A stretch of DNA of 64,000 nt, taken from contig JARBJD010000281.1 in assembly GCA_033064195.1 (NCBI GenBank), forward strand, positions 1 to 64,000. Reading direction: 5' to 3'. A model generated the notes under the pieces. It was not told the DNA's origin. It did no database searches and saw only the letters and a program-made list of their open reading frames with translations. Below, piece by piece: positions 54,630 to 64,000 of this stretch (positions are counted from its first letter, which is position 1; each line of letters begins with the position of its first letter). The DNA comes from Blattamonas nauphoetae. Taxonomy: Eukaryota > Preaxostyla > Oxymonadida. The translations under genes were made by a program, and so were the position numbers.

Positions 54630-57418
54630 TGTTGAAAGGTAAGCTAAAAGAGAGAGAAGTAAAAAAGGAGTAAGCCTTTTCGCTCTTCCTTCCAAGAAAT
54701 GAGAGACTAGGCCGTGACCCCCATCGGGACTGGCACCTCCTGGAGAACAAGTTCTGGTTAAAGATGAAGACAAGAAACAGAGGAGGAGGGCTTGGCGATC
54801 AATCACCCGCACCACTGTCTCCTCGATCAGCCCTCCCCCACTTTGGTCCTCATTGTGCTCACCTCTCGTCCCTTCATCCTCATCTCACTTTCAAATCGAG
54901 AGAGGGCAAGCCTTCACGAGAGTTTCCTTCCGATCCTCCCATGTTGATTGACATTCAAATCAACATTGTTCTATTGATCCACTCGATCGCAATCGCGATA
55001 TCTATTCACCCGTCTCCTTGTTCGCATTTCAAATCGATTCCTTCTCAACCAAGGCGAGAGACCCATTGGTGGCGCCGTGCACTTGCTCCTCTTCCACAAA
55101 CCCCACTCTTTCAATCCAGAGAACAACATACCGAGACTGTGCATCTCCACACTTCACTCCCTCTGTCAACCCCATCTATCACCCTCAAACAAACTCTCTC
55201 CTTCAGACTCTGCACAGTCATCCCTGTGGAGATATTCTCACCCATATAATCCACACATCCAGTTCACTTGCTCCCCATCACTTCGCCAATGGTGATCTTT
55301 TCTTTCCACGACTATCCTCCAAATTGAGAACAAGTGTGGTGATGCGCTGCTCACGTTGGCCACCGACATCTTCTTCACAGTTTCTCACACGTATAAGGAG
55401 GGACGCGGGAAGTACGATGGGCCGAATGCGATCTGGTTATGACAGTTTGTCCTGTGGCATATTCACACTCCCATCGCTGACACCTCCATTTCAGATATCC
55501 ATCTCCCTCATGTCCATTGATTGATGATCCCCTTCATCGAGACTCCTTTCCAAAGAATGTGTCAGCGCATGTTTGAGAAGAGTGACGAACGTTGTTTGTT
55601 GTCAGACATCCACCCTCTGCATTTCGGAGTTCCTCGCCGACACAGCCTCGATCAACAGTGTCCGTATCCGTCGTTGGACATTGGCATGGGTTAAACAGCA
55701 GAGCATTCTGCCCCTTTTTCATCACATCACTCGAAGCTAGCACCTTGGAGAAAAGAAAAGGTCCACAATCTTCCGGGTGTCTATCTCAAGATGACCAAGA
55801 GAACGATGTGGGCAGTTCTACGATTCTCATTCGCAGTCCGAATCCTTCTGATTCCAGAGAATATCTGATTGATTTCAACAGTGTTCTTGAAACGAAGAAG
55901 CAGCCCCTCCTGAACTCGTATTAACTTCGTTTCTGATCCACCCTCCATCGATGTCTTTAATTGAGCTCCAATACTACTTCACTCCCATCTCTACTCAATA
56001 GGACAGTTCGCTTGTTCACAATCCCTGTTCCAAAGGGATCTTTGGAGAGTTGCTCATTGTCGCAACATCGTGATGGGGTGTAGTGAATCTGGTCGTGTTC
56101 TCGTCTGGTCAGTCGAACATGTATTTCGATCCCACCAGCGAGCGGAGTTGACAGAAAATGTACCAGATATCGATTGAGAAAACACTTCAAACTTCTGTTG
56201 AGCGAATGCTGAGTGAGGCGACTGCGATGGAATATCGATCAAAGACGTTTTGATATGGTGGTGTCACGGACCGTCAAATCAGAGATGAAGATGGAAATCT
56301 GGTTCCACTTCTCTTCTCCCAATTCAATCTTCCACGACACCAAACGATCCTTGTGTCGTTGAGGCAATCGAAGATCGGCCTATTACATCTGTCACGGCTG
56401 CCAATCAATTTAGCTTCTGGATCATCTTCCTTATCGATAACGGATCCTCATTTCCTCCTGGGAGAAGTCGCCTCAGAGATTGACACAGAAGACCTATTCC
56501 GTTGATGTCTTCCGCCCTGTCCACACACTGTCCAACTCGACAGGCTTCCTTCTCCTCACTTCGGCATCGCATTTTACTCGCCACGAGCACCTCGTGTTTC
56601 ATTTTGTTGATGCTGTACATGAAGCGAACAGGAAAGGGAGTATGGATTGATCGGTTATTCTGCCACTGGCACCATTGGAGAGGGTAGTTGAGAGATTAGA
56701 TTGAAGACTTGATTTCGACTTGGCCTGATATCACAGTTTCTGAACATTTCACACTTCGATGACCTCCATTCAATTCCTCTTGATAGAGACCGTCCGAGAG
56801 AGGCCTCCCCCTTTTGGTGTGAGGGAGATTGGCACTATTGTGGATGAGAGGACGTTAGTGAGCAGACAGGAGTCGCCGATGTTGGTTGTACTCATCCTCT
56901 CCAAATGTGTCTGTTGTGTAGTTAATGTCGTATCCCGCGAATGTCGCAGACTCGGTGAGTCGGATTCGCTCCTCGTTATCGCTGTCAGGTGCTATCTTCC
57001 CTTTCTGAAGAATGGTCTCACAAGCAGCAAGTTTTCTGAATATACTTCTTGACCACTTCAGGCTTGACTTCCATATTCACTGGTTTTAGAGCCGCTTCAG
57101 AGTGTCGTTCCCAAAGTTCGAGTGAAAGCTCCTCTGTACACCTTCGCAAAGTATTGTTCAAAGTTCGTTCCCGTTGTTCATTGATTGTCCAAGAGTAGTG
57201 AGTTTCTCCTGGGAAAAGTGTTATTTTTCTCGTGCTTCTTGTGTCGAATCTGTTGTGCGTATTTTAAATCCGCTTGAAATTTCTGCTTCACTTCCCGCAA
57301 TTCATTCTTCCGACCGTGCCGAGGGGATTGCAGATCGCAGTGTGTCCTCTCAAGCTCTTTGTGGCTTGAATTTTTAAGTACCACAGGAATGTGGATAGAA
57401 TCGGAACTATCTGCCTTC
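54630..57418. other. E4 interior, unrecognised decayed coding
   Basis: Coding-like pieces occur on the plus strand (for example GDALLTLATDIFFTVSHTYK at about 55340-55400 and DEDGNLVPLLFSQFNLPRHQ at about 56285-56345), separated by interruptions. I do not recognise a domain. No intact gene is supported. Confidence 0.3.
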
Positions 57419-57433
57419 CGGGTACCTCAATTT

Positions 57434-57570
57434 TCAGGGGAAAAACTCGATCACAGGGGAAAATCTCGATCACAGGGGAAAATCTCGATCACAGGGGAAA
57501 ATCTCAAACACAGGGGAAAATCTCAGTCACAGGGGAAAATCTCGGGCCACAGGGGAAGAATCTCATGGAC
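57434..57570 (+). repeat. tandem array of 19-20 bp units
   Basis: About seven imperfect copies of CACAGGGGAAAATCTCGAT. The units drift towards CTCAAA, CTCAGT and CTCGGGC at the inner end. The inverted counterpart (about 60487-60622) has one unit fewer. Confidence 0.85.
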
Positions 57571-57599
57571 AAGGGGATTGAAGGAGAAAGAAATTTTGA

Positions 57600-57678
57600 A
57601 CATGCGTGGTTCAGCGGTAAATGCGTTGGACTTTAACACGGCGGACCCTGGTTCGATTCCGGTCATCAGCATTTTTTT
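57600..57678 (+). repeat. tRNA-like Pol III module (pseudo-tRNA or SINE head)
   Basis: An A box (TGGTTCAGCGG, 57607-57617) and a B box (GGTTCGATTCC, 57650-57660) are spaced as in a tRNA, and a run of seven T follows. The T stem pairs, but the acceptor, D and anticodon stems do not, so a working tRNA is unlikely. It is probably a tRNA-derived promoter of a repeat. Confidence 0.6.
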
Positions 57679-57823
57679 GACTTTTTTGATCTTCCTGAAT
57701 TTCTCACAAATATGTTACATTCTCTTCGTTTAACGACTTTTCGAAACATGAAATGAAACAAAATCTGAATTGTGCGAAGATCCCTCCAAATCTTAGATCC
57801 ATTCCAGTGATCGTTCTCGCTTC

Positions 57824-60253
57824 ACTGTTCGCACACATTGCCTAAATCTATCTCTCCTCATCTGTGACCCTGACCGAGTGACTCTCGTGTTCGATCACAC
57901 ATTCATCTCTCGTTGACAGAGATTCTCTCACTTTTCTTCAAACGGTTGTGTGCATGCAGCTCGACCTTCTAATGACCATAAATGGATGTTTATCTTCAAG
58001 GTTTGTGAGTCTTGAACTCAATTCATCGATGTTTGTCTTCAGGAGAGACGCTTCACTTGTATTAGAACGCAGATTCATTTGCCACTTTCATCCATGGGTA
58101 TGTGCAGGAACAAGATTGAATACATCCTTCTCTCTCTTGAATTGGTAAAGATTTTGTTTTCATTCTCTCTTTCTTTCGAATATGTGTCTCTTCTATCCAT
58201 AACTTCCATTTTCTCGTCTGATCTTCATTCCATATCATTTGTTTCTTCCTCGTTCCTTCAGAGGCGGAAAAGTTACACACAATAATACAGTATCGGCAAC
58301 TTTCAATCAACTGAGGACATCAATCTCGCAAACATCGTCTCCTCTCCAACCATTCACCGGCATCAATGTCAGTGTTGGCACGGGCAAAGCACTGTTCCCA
58401 ACTCTTTGTCAATCGCATCTTAAACTCTTCATTTATTCGGTTGAACAATCAGCTGTCATTCATACCACCACACTCTCTTAATTAGCTGCCCTCGAATCTC
58501 AAGAAATCTTGAGCGGAAACAGTGGATTCACCTCGTCTGCAGAAGCCCTCTCTTCCTTTCAACATCGCTTGGAGTGGTTAACAGGAGGAGTGGATGTTGT
58601 CCAAACGACATTCTCCTTTCAAATACCTCCTGCAACACAAGGATCTTCCACGATCCCTGAAATTGATTCGAACATAGTGATTTCTGTCGCAATCAACCTC
58701 TGAGAACAATCTACGCTTCATTTTGGTAGAATGTAATGTCCTTTCAGTCGAAATAACCATACCCCTCTCCTCGAAGAACAAAGGATCAAATGTATCTTTG
58801 AGAGCGATTTGCAAGGCTTAGAAGAGTACCATTTAACTCCAACATTTGCGGCAATTGTACAAGGCTTCTTAATCTCCGCTATGATGTCAAAGTCCGACAC
58901 CCTTCTCGTTGAAGTGATCAGCGACGAATCTGCCAATGACGAGCGACAAAACGGCTGGAAGCACGCAACGAGTAGAAAATGGGATGAAGAATCGAAAATA
59001 GAAGAGATCGCTCACAAAGGAGCGGACGAATGAGGAGTGGGTCAACGAGGTTCCTGCCTCGTGGACGATCTTTCGTTTTGTAGGGCTTCAATCACATTTC
59101 ATCAAGAATGTGAAAGCATCGGCAGATATTTGAACATGCACTATCTTCCTTTCAGTTTGTTTCGCTTATCAGAACAGTAAACAAAGAGAATGAGCGTGAT
59201 CAGTCACCCACAAGTAAAGTTGACATTTCACACCAATTTGGACAAAGGAACGAGAAAGAGAATCAAAGTAAATGAAAGATCAACGGGATCGTTTCATTTT
59301 CAGTCCATCACACGCTCCTCCTCCTATTTCAGCGCAATCCTCACTCTCTTCTCTTAATTCACACTCCACTTCTCACAATCGCTTCAAAAGTCTCAACACT
59401 TCCTCAAAATACTCAGGCAACACTCTCTGCCAGCTCCTCCTCTCCCACACAGCGAGCGAAGCAGTGTGTGTGCTTCTCGCCTTCTGTGTCGCTCTCCGCG
59501 ATGACGAAGAGGAGGTGATGTGTGGACGAAGGTAGCGACGGCGTGCTGACGAGCGAGATGGCGCAGTCGGAGTCGGAACTTGCTGCGGGCAGTGCTGGTT
59601 TGGGCGATGTTTGGCTGTCGTCGCTCTTTTCGGGGCTTTTTGAGGGGCCGCAAGGGGTGCTTTGGTCGCGACGGGAGGGCGAGGAGTGGGTGGATGGGGG
59701 AGAGTGAGAGGGACGGGAAGGATGGCGTCGGTGGAAAGAGGGACGAAAACGATGCCAGCTTGTTCCTGAGTGAGGAGAAGGTGAAAAAGAGATGAAATCA
59801 TGTGCAGGATAAAATACGCAAACCAAGGAGCGTGAATGCTGACATTTCGACAGTTTTTGTGAGATAATCAAACGAAACAGCTCAGACACAGATTCTCTTT
59901 TCAGTAAACAGCCAGGACGTGTCTGAGGAGTGCGTAGAAACTCTTTCGCATCTCCCCACAAAGGATCTTCAACCTGTAGAAGATTGAAGAAGTGATGATT
60001 CGAACAGTAAAGATTATACCTGGCGAAGACAGGAAGATCATCGATGACACAGCTGAGTCAGTTGGACTCCAGAATCGAGAACAGATCTGGAAATAGATGA
60101 GAAAATGAGGTCAAACAAAGAAAATGAAGATCGTCAGATGTCGGCTGCTCTCCTCCGGACAGGAGTTCCATCTCCAACCTGTGATCATTGCCTATATCTT
60201 TTTCTCCTTTCGATTTCTCTCAGATCAGCGAATACTTAACCGCAGCGAGAACG
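57824..60253. other. foldback spacer, unresolved
   Basis: Plus-strand coding-like pieces occur at about 58239-58703 (EILSGNSGFTSSAEALSSFQ) and 59272-59710 (TASEAVCVLLAFCVALRDDE, followed by a Glu/Gly-rich tail). Some resemble the style of the charged tail of P2, but no domain is recognised and frames are interrupted. Confidence 0.3.
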
Positions 60254-60386
60254 ATCACTGGAATGGATCTAAGATTTGGAGGGATCTTCGCACAATTCAG
60301 ATTTTGTTTCATTTCATGTTTCGAAAAGTCGTTAAACGAAGAGAATGTAACATATTTGTGAGAAATTCAGGAAGATCAAAAAAGTC

Positions 60387-60466
60387 AAAAAAATGCTGAT
60401 GACCGGAATCGAACCAGGGTCCGCCGTGTTAAAGTCCAACGCATTTACCGCTGAACCACGCATGTT
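60387..60466 (-). repeat. tRNA-like Pol III module, inverted copy
   Basis: Inverted counterpart of 57600-57678 with the same A box, B box and terminal T run (seen here as A's). The two copies are practically identical, which points to recent duplication. Confidence 0.6.
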
Positions 60467-60636
60467 CAAAATTTCTTTCTCCTTCAATCCCCTTGTCCAT
60501 GAGATTCTTCCCCTGTGGCCCGAGATTTTCCCCTGTGACTGAGATTTTCCCCTGTGTTTGAGATTTTCCCCTGTGATCGAGATTTTCCCCTGTGATCGAG
60601 TTTTTCCCCTGAGAATTGAGGTACCCCTGCCTTCCT

Positions 60637-62150
60637 CACGACAGCGATGGTGAGATTCCTGTCTCGGATTCGAGGCATCAATGATGGACATGTTCCAGAT
60701 TAGGTTGTCGTGAAATTTCTCACGGTAATCAGGAAGAACATGATTCGATGGAAAATATTGACATGAGGACGGTCCTGGATTGTCTGCATTCCAGTGAGAC
60801 AGTCCATAACAACAGCGTCTGGCTAGCCTGATGATAATCATACATCTTGGTTACGCAGTTTGTGCGAGATAACCATGTGATATCCCTTGTCGTCCCTCCA
60901 AATTTCTGGATTTGGAGGCCACGAGTTGCAGATAACGAATGGGATGCAATTCTTCCCATGAGATCAACTGTCCTCCCAGTATCATCGTTCATAGTTGAAG
61001 AAAACTCGAAGTTGAACCCAGAAACTGAATTGGGACGTCTTAAGTGTCGATCTGGCGTAAAATTTCTCCAGGCGATCGAAATGTTCCATCTGTCGGTCCG
61101 CACCCGTTAAAACCCAACATAAACGATCGTGGTCGATTTATGAAGTCTGATGGACGTCCAGACTCAGCTTGTGTTCGATCGGATCGTCGGACATGATCCA
61201 CTGGTATAGCCTCTTGTATACGAACGTCAATCATCTCTAGAGCTTGTGTTGTGACGCCATGATGTGTATGATTCTTGGGGATGGTGATATGTGCCATCAT
61301 TCTGATTTATCTCCTCACTGGGTGGTGATGTTAATGAGCAGCATTTCCCGAATGAGATTCTCCAGCGTGAGAGAAATTTGGGCGTTGTCCGCATTGTAAT
61401 GTGTTTCGAAGATGAGTCTCGTAATATTATTAACCTTTGAGTTCGTGGGCGCAACTTAACGCATCAACTTGGGTGGGCAACTAGTTCAGTCCTTTGGCAT
61501 AAACATGAGTCCTCGAAACGACTCGGAATTGGCGTTTTGTACGACCTCCCCAGCGATCGGAATGATCAATGTCTTCATTTGTCCAGAGCAGATGTCCGAT
61601 CCCACGGCGTTCGACACGTACGAAATATCGTGTGTCACTGCAAATCGCCTCAAGTGAATGATATTTGATTGTGAGTATCACTCGCATTCGTGTGAAAGGA
61701 CGCTAAACGCCTTGAATCAGTCCTTTCTTGTCGAACGGTGTTTGAACTAGAAACATGGGCTATTCGACAAAATTTTGACTTCTGTGAAAGAAGCTGATAT
61801 AGGGTCCAATGATGTCCGAGATAAGTGACACCCTGCTCCACCTCCTCGTCTTCCTTGTTCGCTGCGCTTGTCGTTTCCCGTCGGTGAATTTTAGTCACCT
61901 GGACTGTCCCTGCATCTTATTTCGGGTTGTTTCGCCTAAGTGAACCTCGTCGCAATCAACTCCAGTGATTATGAGGTGTAGTTTGTGAATGAACTTCTTC
62001 GCTTGAGACAGAAATGACTGCATGGTATTGGAATGACGGAACTGCTAGTTCGTCGTTATGTCCATTCTTGACAAGGAATTGAGAAAAATATTTTGACTCA
62101 CAGCAATATAGTTTTGTAAAAAGACGAGGAGGTCAATATATTTTGTTTTT
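60637..62150. other. E4 interior, decayed minus-strand coding
   Basis: A minus-strand stretch from about 61690 to 60700 has coding character when read across interruptions (pieces such as SLTLENLIREMLLINITTQ and WVLTGADRQMEHFDRLEKFY). I cannot assign it to a family. Confidence 0.3.
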
Positions 62151-62154
62151 AGAA

Positions 62155-62238
62155 TCTCAGATCGGCCAGCCCACTTCGAGGTACTCGCTGTGTTGAGGAG
62201 CCCTCGTTTGGGCTTGGAGTGACCAAGGGGAACTCCAA
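62155..62238 (-). repeat. right terminal repeat of E4
   Basis: The complement of this end matches the left end at 53285-53345. Its outer part also matches the split internal complementary region. Confidence 0.8.
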
Positions 62239-63153
62239 AAGAAGACGATGCAAGAAAAGCCGAAAGCGATGAGCGAGCTGGACGAATGCCAAATAGAGGT
62301 GAAAGAAGAAGAAATGGACGTCAATTCGACCCTCCGACCACTCCTCAACACGTCCGATGTGACACTTAATCCCAACTCTTTCAACATGATCAGCAACGGT
62401 GTCGATCAGAACCACTCGCAATTCTCGTCTCTTCAAGCACGTTTCATCGAACATATCGATGTCTTGAAATGTGAATGCGAGCCAGCTGTGATTCGTGTTG
62501 ATGCGAAGAAGACACTTTACTCAGCACTCCATGTTGAGAAAGCACTTTCACTGCCGAAAACAGAGATCAGAAGACAGTTGGTGGCTGGACTTGAGCGACT
62601 CCTCCAACACAATCCTTTCAGCGACGCCCTCACCCAACTCTCGTCTCACTGGATCCTCGTTGACTCTTCTGGCTCAGTCTGCCTGAAACTGGATCAGAAC
62701 TTGAACGAGACGGATCTGACCGAGCAGCAGATTGCGAATCGGAAGAAGATGAGAGAAGAGGACCATCGTTGGAGTGCACCAGAACAGATCGATGAAGAGG
62801 ACCGAGATCAGAACAAGGACGAGAAAGAACCACAAGCAGAGCAATATGATCCTCTGAAGGCGTCAGTTTTTAGGCTTGGCCTCGTCTTGTGGGAATTGGA
62901 GACTGGTCTTGTGCCGTTTGGGGAGCTGGATGCAGTGAATGCGAGTCGACAAGTGAAAGGAGGCCAAGTGCCACTGATTGAGAATTGTGAAGACCCATCA
63001 TTAGCGTCGATTGTCGAAGCGTGTCTCTCTTACGATCCACACGACAGCCCCTCGCTCTCCACACTCAACACATTCCTCTCGTCCCCACCCACACCACTCG
63101 ATCCTCCTCCACTCCAGCAACAACCAATCGCGTCCATCCCTGTCACCGGTTGA
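62233..63153 (+). pseudogene. receptor C segment 5: cytoplasmic pseudokinase
   Basis: The host frame resumes in phase with LQKKTMQEKPKAMSELDECQ, completing the basic stop-transfer stretch begun before the insertion. It resembles WRRKQKKRLTNNMEEM in receptor A. A 230-residue kinase-like domain follows. It keeps a hydrophobic ILVDSSGSVCLKL strand pair, WSAPEQ (the APE motif) and SVFRLGLVLWELETGLVPFG. It lacks a glycine loop, has LTQLSSHW where HRD is expected, and has no DFG. Catalytic activity is therefore unlikely. The tail is proline-rich and ends IPVTG at a TGA. As an isolated frame it has an ATG at 62248 and could be annotated as a separate small protein, but context shows it is the cytoplasmic end of receptor C. 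Confidence 0.8.
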
Positions 63154-64000
63154 CGATCTTCATCTCATTCTCGTCTGACCATCAGGCACTGACCGTATCT
63201 CATCCAGAGAGTTCGCATCTCTCGGCTGTTCATTTCGAACCTCACATTCATCACACTCGATTTTCCCCGAGTCTCCATTTTTCTCAGATTGAAGGATCAA
63301 TCAATCTTGAGTTTATTTTCACCGCATCGTCTTGAGTTTTCTGACCTATCTGTGGTCTCACTCTTTCCATCTGCGTCGCATAATTCCGCAAGTTTGTGTT
63401 CTCTTCTGTTTACTGAACAGACAGTTGAGTGTGATTCCTCATCCTGTTGGATTGCTCGTCATTCCGATTTCTCTTCTTTTTCATCGTCGTCTCGGTCCTC
63501 TGAGATTGAACACATTTTTGATGTCGTGGATTCCCCTGAATCTCGTATCTTGGCTTCTCTTGCGTCATTTCTTGTTCTGTGCTCACTTCCATACACTCAT
63601 TCACCACTCATCCATCAGGTTCTGTTGGATGAGTGTTTCTTGTGTGCGTCTCTACCAAGCTCTGTTTGTGTGAAATGGGGACTTGTTCTGTTTCCGACTG
63701 GATCATTTCCATTCATCATCAATCTTTTAATACTCCAAAGCTTTTGTCAAAAGCCCAAGTGAGCACGAGGATTATAATGGACATTTTCCCCCTCATTTCA
63801 GCGGCTCCCACTTTCTTGACGAGTGATGCATGAATCAAAGAAAAAGAAATCGAGAAAACAATGGTGGAGTGAATGGAGAGAACATAATGAAAACTATTTG
63901 TGAGAAAATTTTTGAAAACTTGGGACAGCAAGCCCCCGTACCACTTATAAAAAACTTTCGTCTGGTGGATAATTAGTTGTGAATGAGCATCATTCGATGG
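63154..64000. other. 3' flank of receptor C, no gene supported
   Basis: A plus-strand frame at 63289-63762 is open for 157 codons. It is Ser/Leu/Phe-rich without motifs and is overlapped by another open frame, so I do not call it. The rest is A/T-rich. Confidence 0.35.

Larger units (their letters stand above)
57419..60636. mobile_element. foldback-like inverted repeat pair with 2.4 kb spacer
   Basis: Arms at 57419-57823 and 60254-60636 are near-identical inverted copies of about 400 bp. Each arm has, from outside in, a tandem array of CACAGGGGAAAATCTCGAT units, a tRNA-like module, and a 150-bp unique stretch. The arms differ by one tandem unit. No target duplication is clear. The spacer holds no recognised transposase. 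Structure fits a foldback-type element or a recent inverted duplication of a tRNA-derived repeat. Confidence 0.6.
53285..62238. mobile_element. 8.9 kb element with DIRS-like ends (E4), interior unrecognised
   Basis: Inverted ends of about 60-70 bp share CTCCTCAACACAGCGAGTAC and the following TCGAAGTGGGCTGGCC. The hexamer CTCCAA is present at both host junctions (53285-53290 and 62233-62238). Near the left end lies an internal complementary region made of the complements of both ends, as in DIRS-type elements, now interrupted by a nested TIR element. The interior (about 7.5 kb) shows no reverse transcriptase or recombinase that I recognise. It does contain a foldback repeat pair and decayed open frames. 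It is broken or non-autonomous and looks older than the 4.75 kb element, with at least two later insertions or rearrangements. Confidence 0.65.
39259..63153 (+). pseudogene. giant receptor pseudokinase C, split by four insertions
   Basis: Overall locus of one plus-strand receptor. Host segments are 39259-41841, 46594-48538, 49642-51244, 51821-53290 and 62233-63153. Between them lie a DIRS-type element, a 1.1 kb TIR element, a hAT-type MITE and an 8.9 kb element. At each site the receptor frame resumes in phase, and all four removals together would leave about 2,830 codons with the family plan: signal peptide, several beta-helix blocks, one membrane span and a pseudokinase. Unlike A, the extracellular part is mostly beta-helix and contains three helix-entry motifs (about 48355, 50310 and 51115) instead of a long Ig-like array. 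The host part also has a TAA at 40318 and frame changes near 48345 and 50555. It is probably a pseudogene, but only recently so, because the rest is well preserved. Confidence 0.75.

Noticed and set aside
57434-57570. CRISPR-like array
   Set aside because: The units abut without spacers, drift in sequence and sit in a eukaryotic foldback arm.
57600-57671. Functional tRNA gene
   Set aside because: A and B boxes are good, but the acceptor, D and anticodon stems fail to pair.
62248-63153. Stand-alone soluble pseudokinase gene
   Set aside because: The frame continues upstream to the host junction with E4, where it matches the juxtamembrane sequence interrupted at 53290. It is the cytoplasmic end of receptor C.
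63289-63762. 157-codon gene downstream of receptor C
   Set aside because: Ser/Leu/Phe-rich without motifs and overlapped by another frame; more likely 3' flank.

Overview
The window looks like nuclear DNA of a protist with large intergenic spaces, short spliceosomal-type introns, Pol III-type tRNA-like sequence, tyrosine-recombinase (DIRS-type) retroelements and an expanded family of giant surface receptors. This combination fits an oxymonad (Preaxostyla, Metamonada), with Blattamonas nauphoetae as my best guess. That assignment rests on remembered family style, not on a marker gene. TGA, TAA and TAG all behave as ordinary stops.

Most coding content belongs to one receptor family. Its architecture is a signal peptide, a right-handed beta-helix, a long array of Ig/FN3-like modules, a second beta-helix opened by a C...PCxTxDxA motif, one membrane span, and a short cytoplasmic kinase-like domain without the HRD or DFG aspartates (a pseudokinase). 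The members are: a decayed copy (679-2577), a copy with an exchanged C-terminus (3292-8592), a partial copy (13257-14132), a tandem pair on the minus strand (A 17426-23657 with one frame break; B 24402-29437 with an internal deletion), a fragment carried inside a transposon (37571-38281) and a very long plus-strand copy (C 39259-63153). Region 8.8-13.2 kb is gene-poor and holds small terminal-inverted-repeat elements. An unrecognised, decayed gene at 29.8-35.5 kb is split by a 3.3 kb element with a 9-bp target duplication (Mutator-like) that carries a coiled-coil gene. A 2.8 kb inverted-repeat element at 35.6-38.45 kb carries pieces of two genes, has its own nested element, and abuts a tandem ubiquitin-like gene (38440-39009).

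The most striking structure is receptor gene C. It is cut by four insertions: a whole-looking DIRS-type retroelement (41842-46593), a 1.1 kb TIR element (48539-49641), a 576-bp hAT-type MITE with a perfect 8-bp target duplication (51245-51820), and an 8.9 kb element with DIRS-like ends and internal complementary region (53285-62238). The last is itself interrupted by a 974-bp TIR element (53617-54590) and contains a foldback pair with tandem repeats and a tRNA-like module (57419-60636). At all four sites the host reading frame resumes in phase on the far side, so the five host segments together would specify a receptor of roughly 2,800 residues with the normal family architecture. The host segments also carry one in-frame stop and two frame breaks.

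Together the window reads as a receptor-family nursery and graveyard. Tandem duplication, 3'-end exchange, microhomology deletion, gene-fragment capture and repeated transposon insertion have all acted on the same family of membrane pseudokinases.
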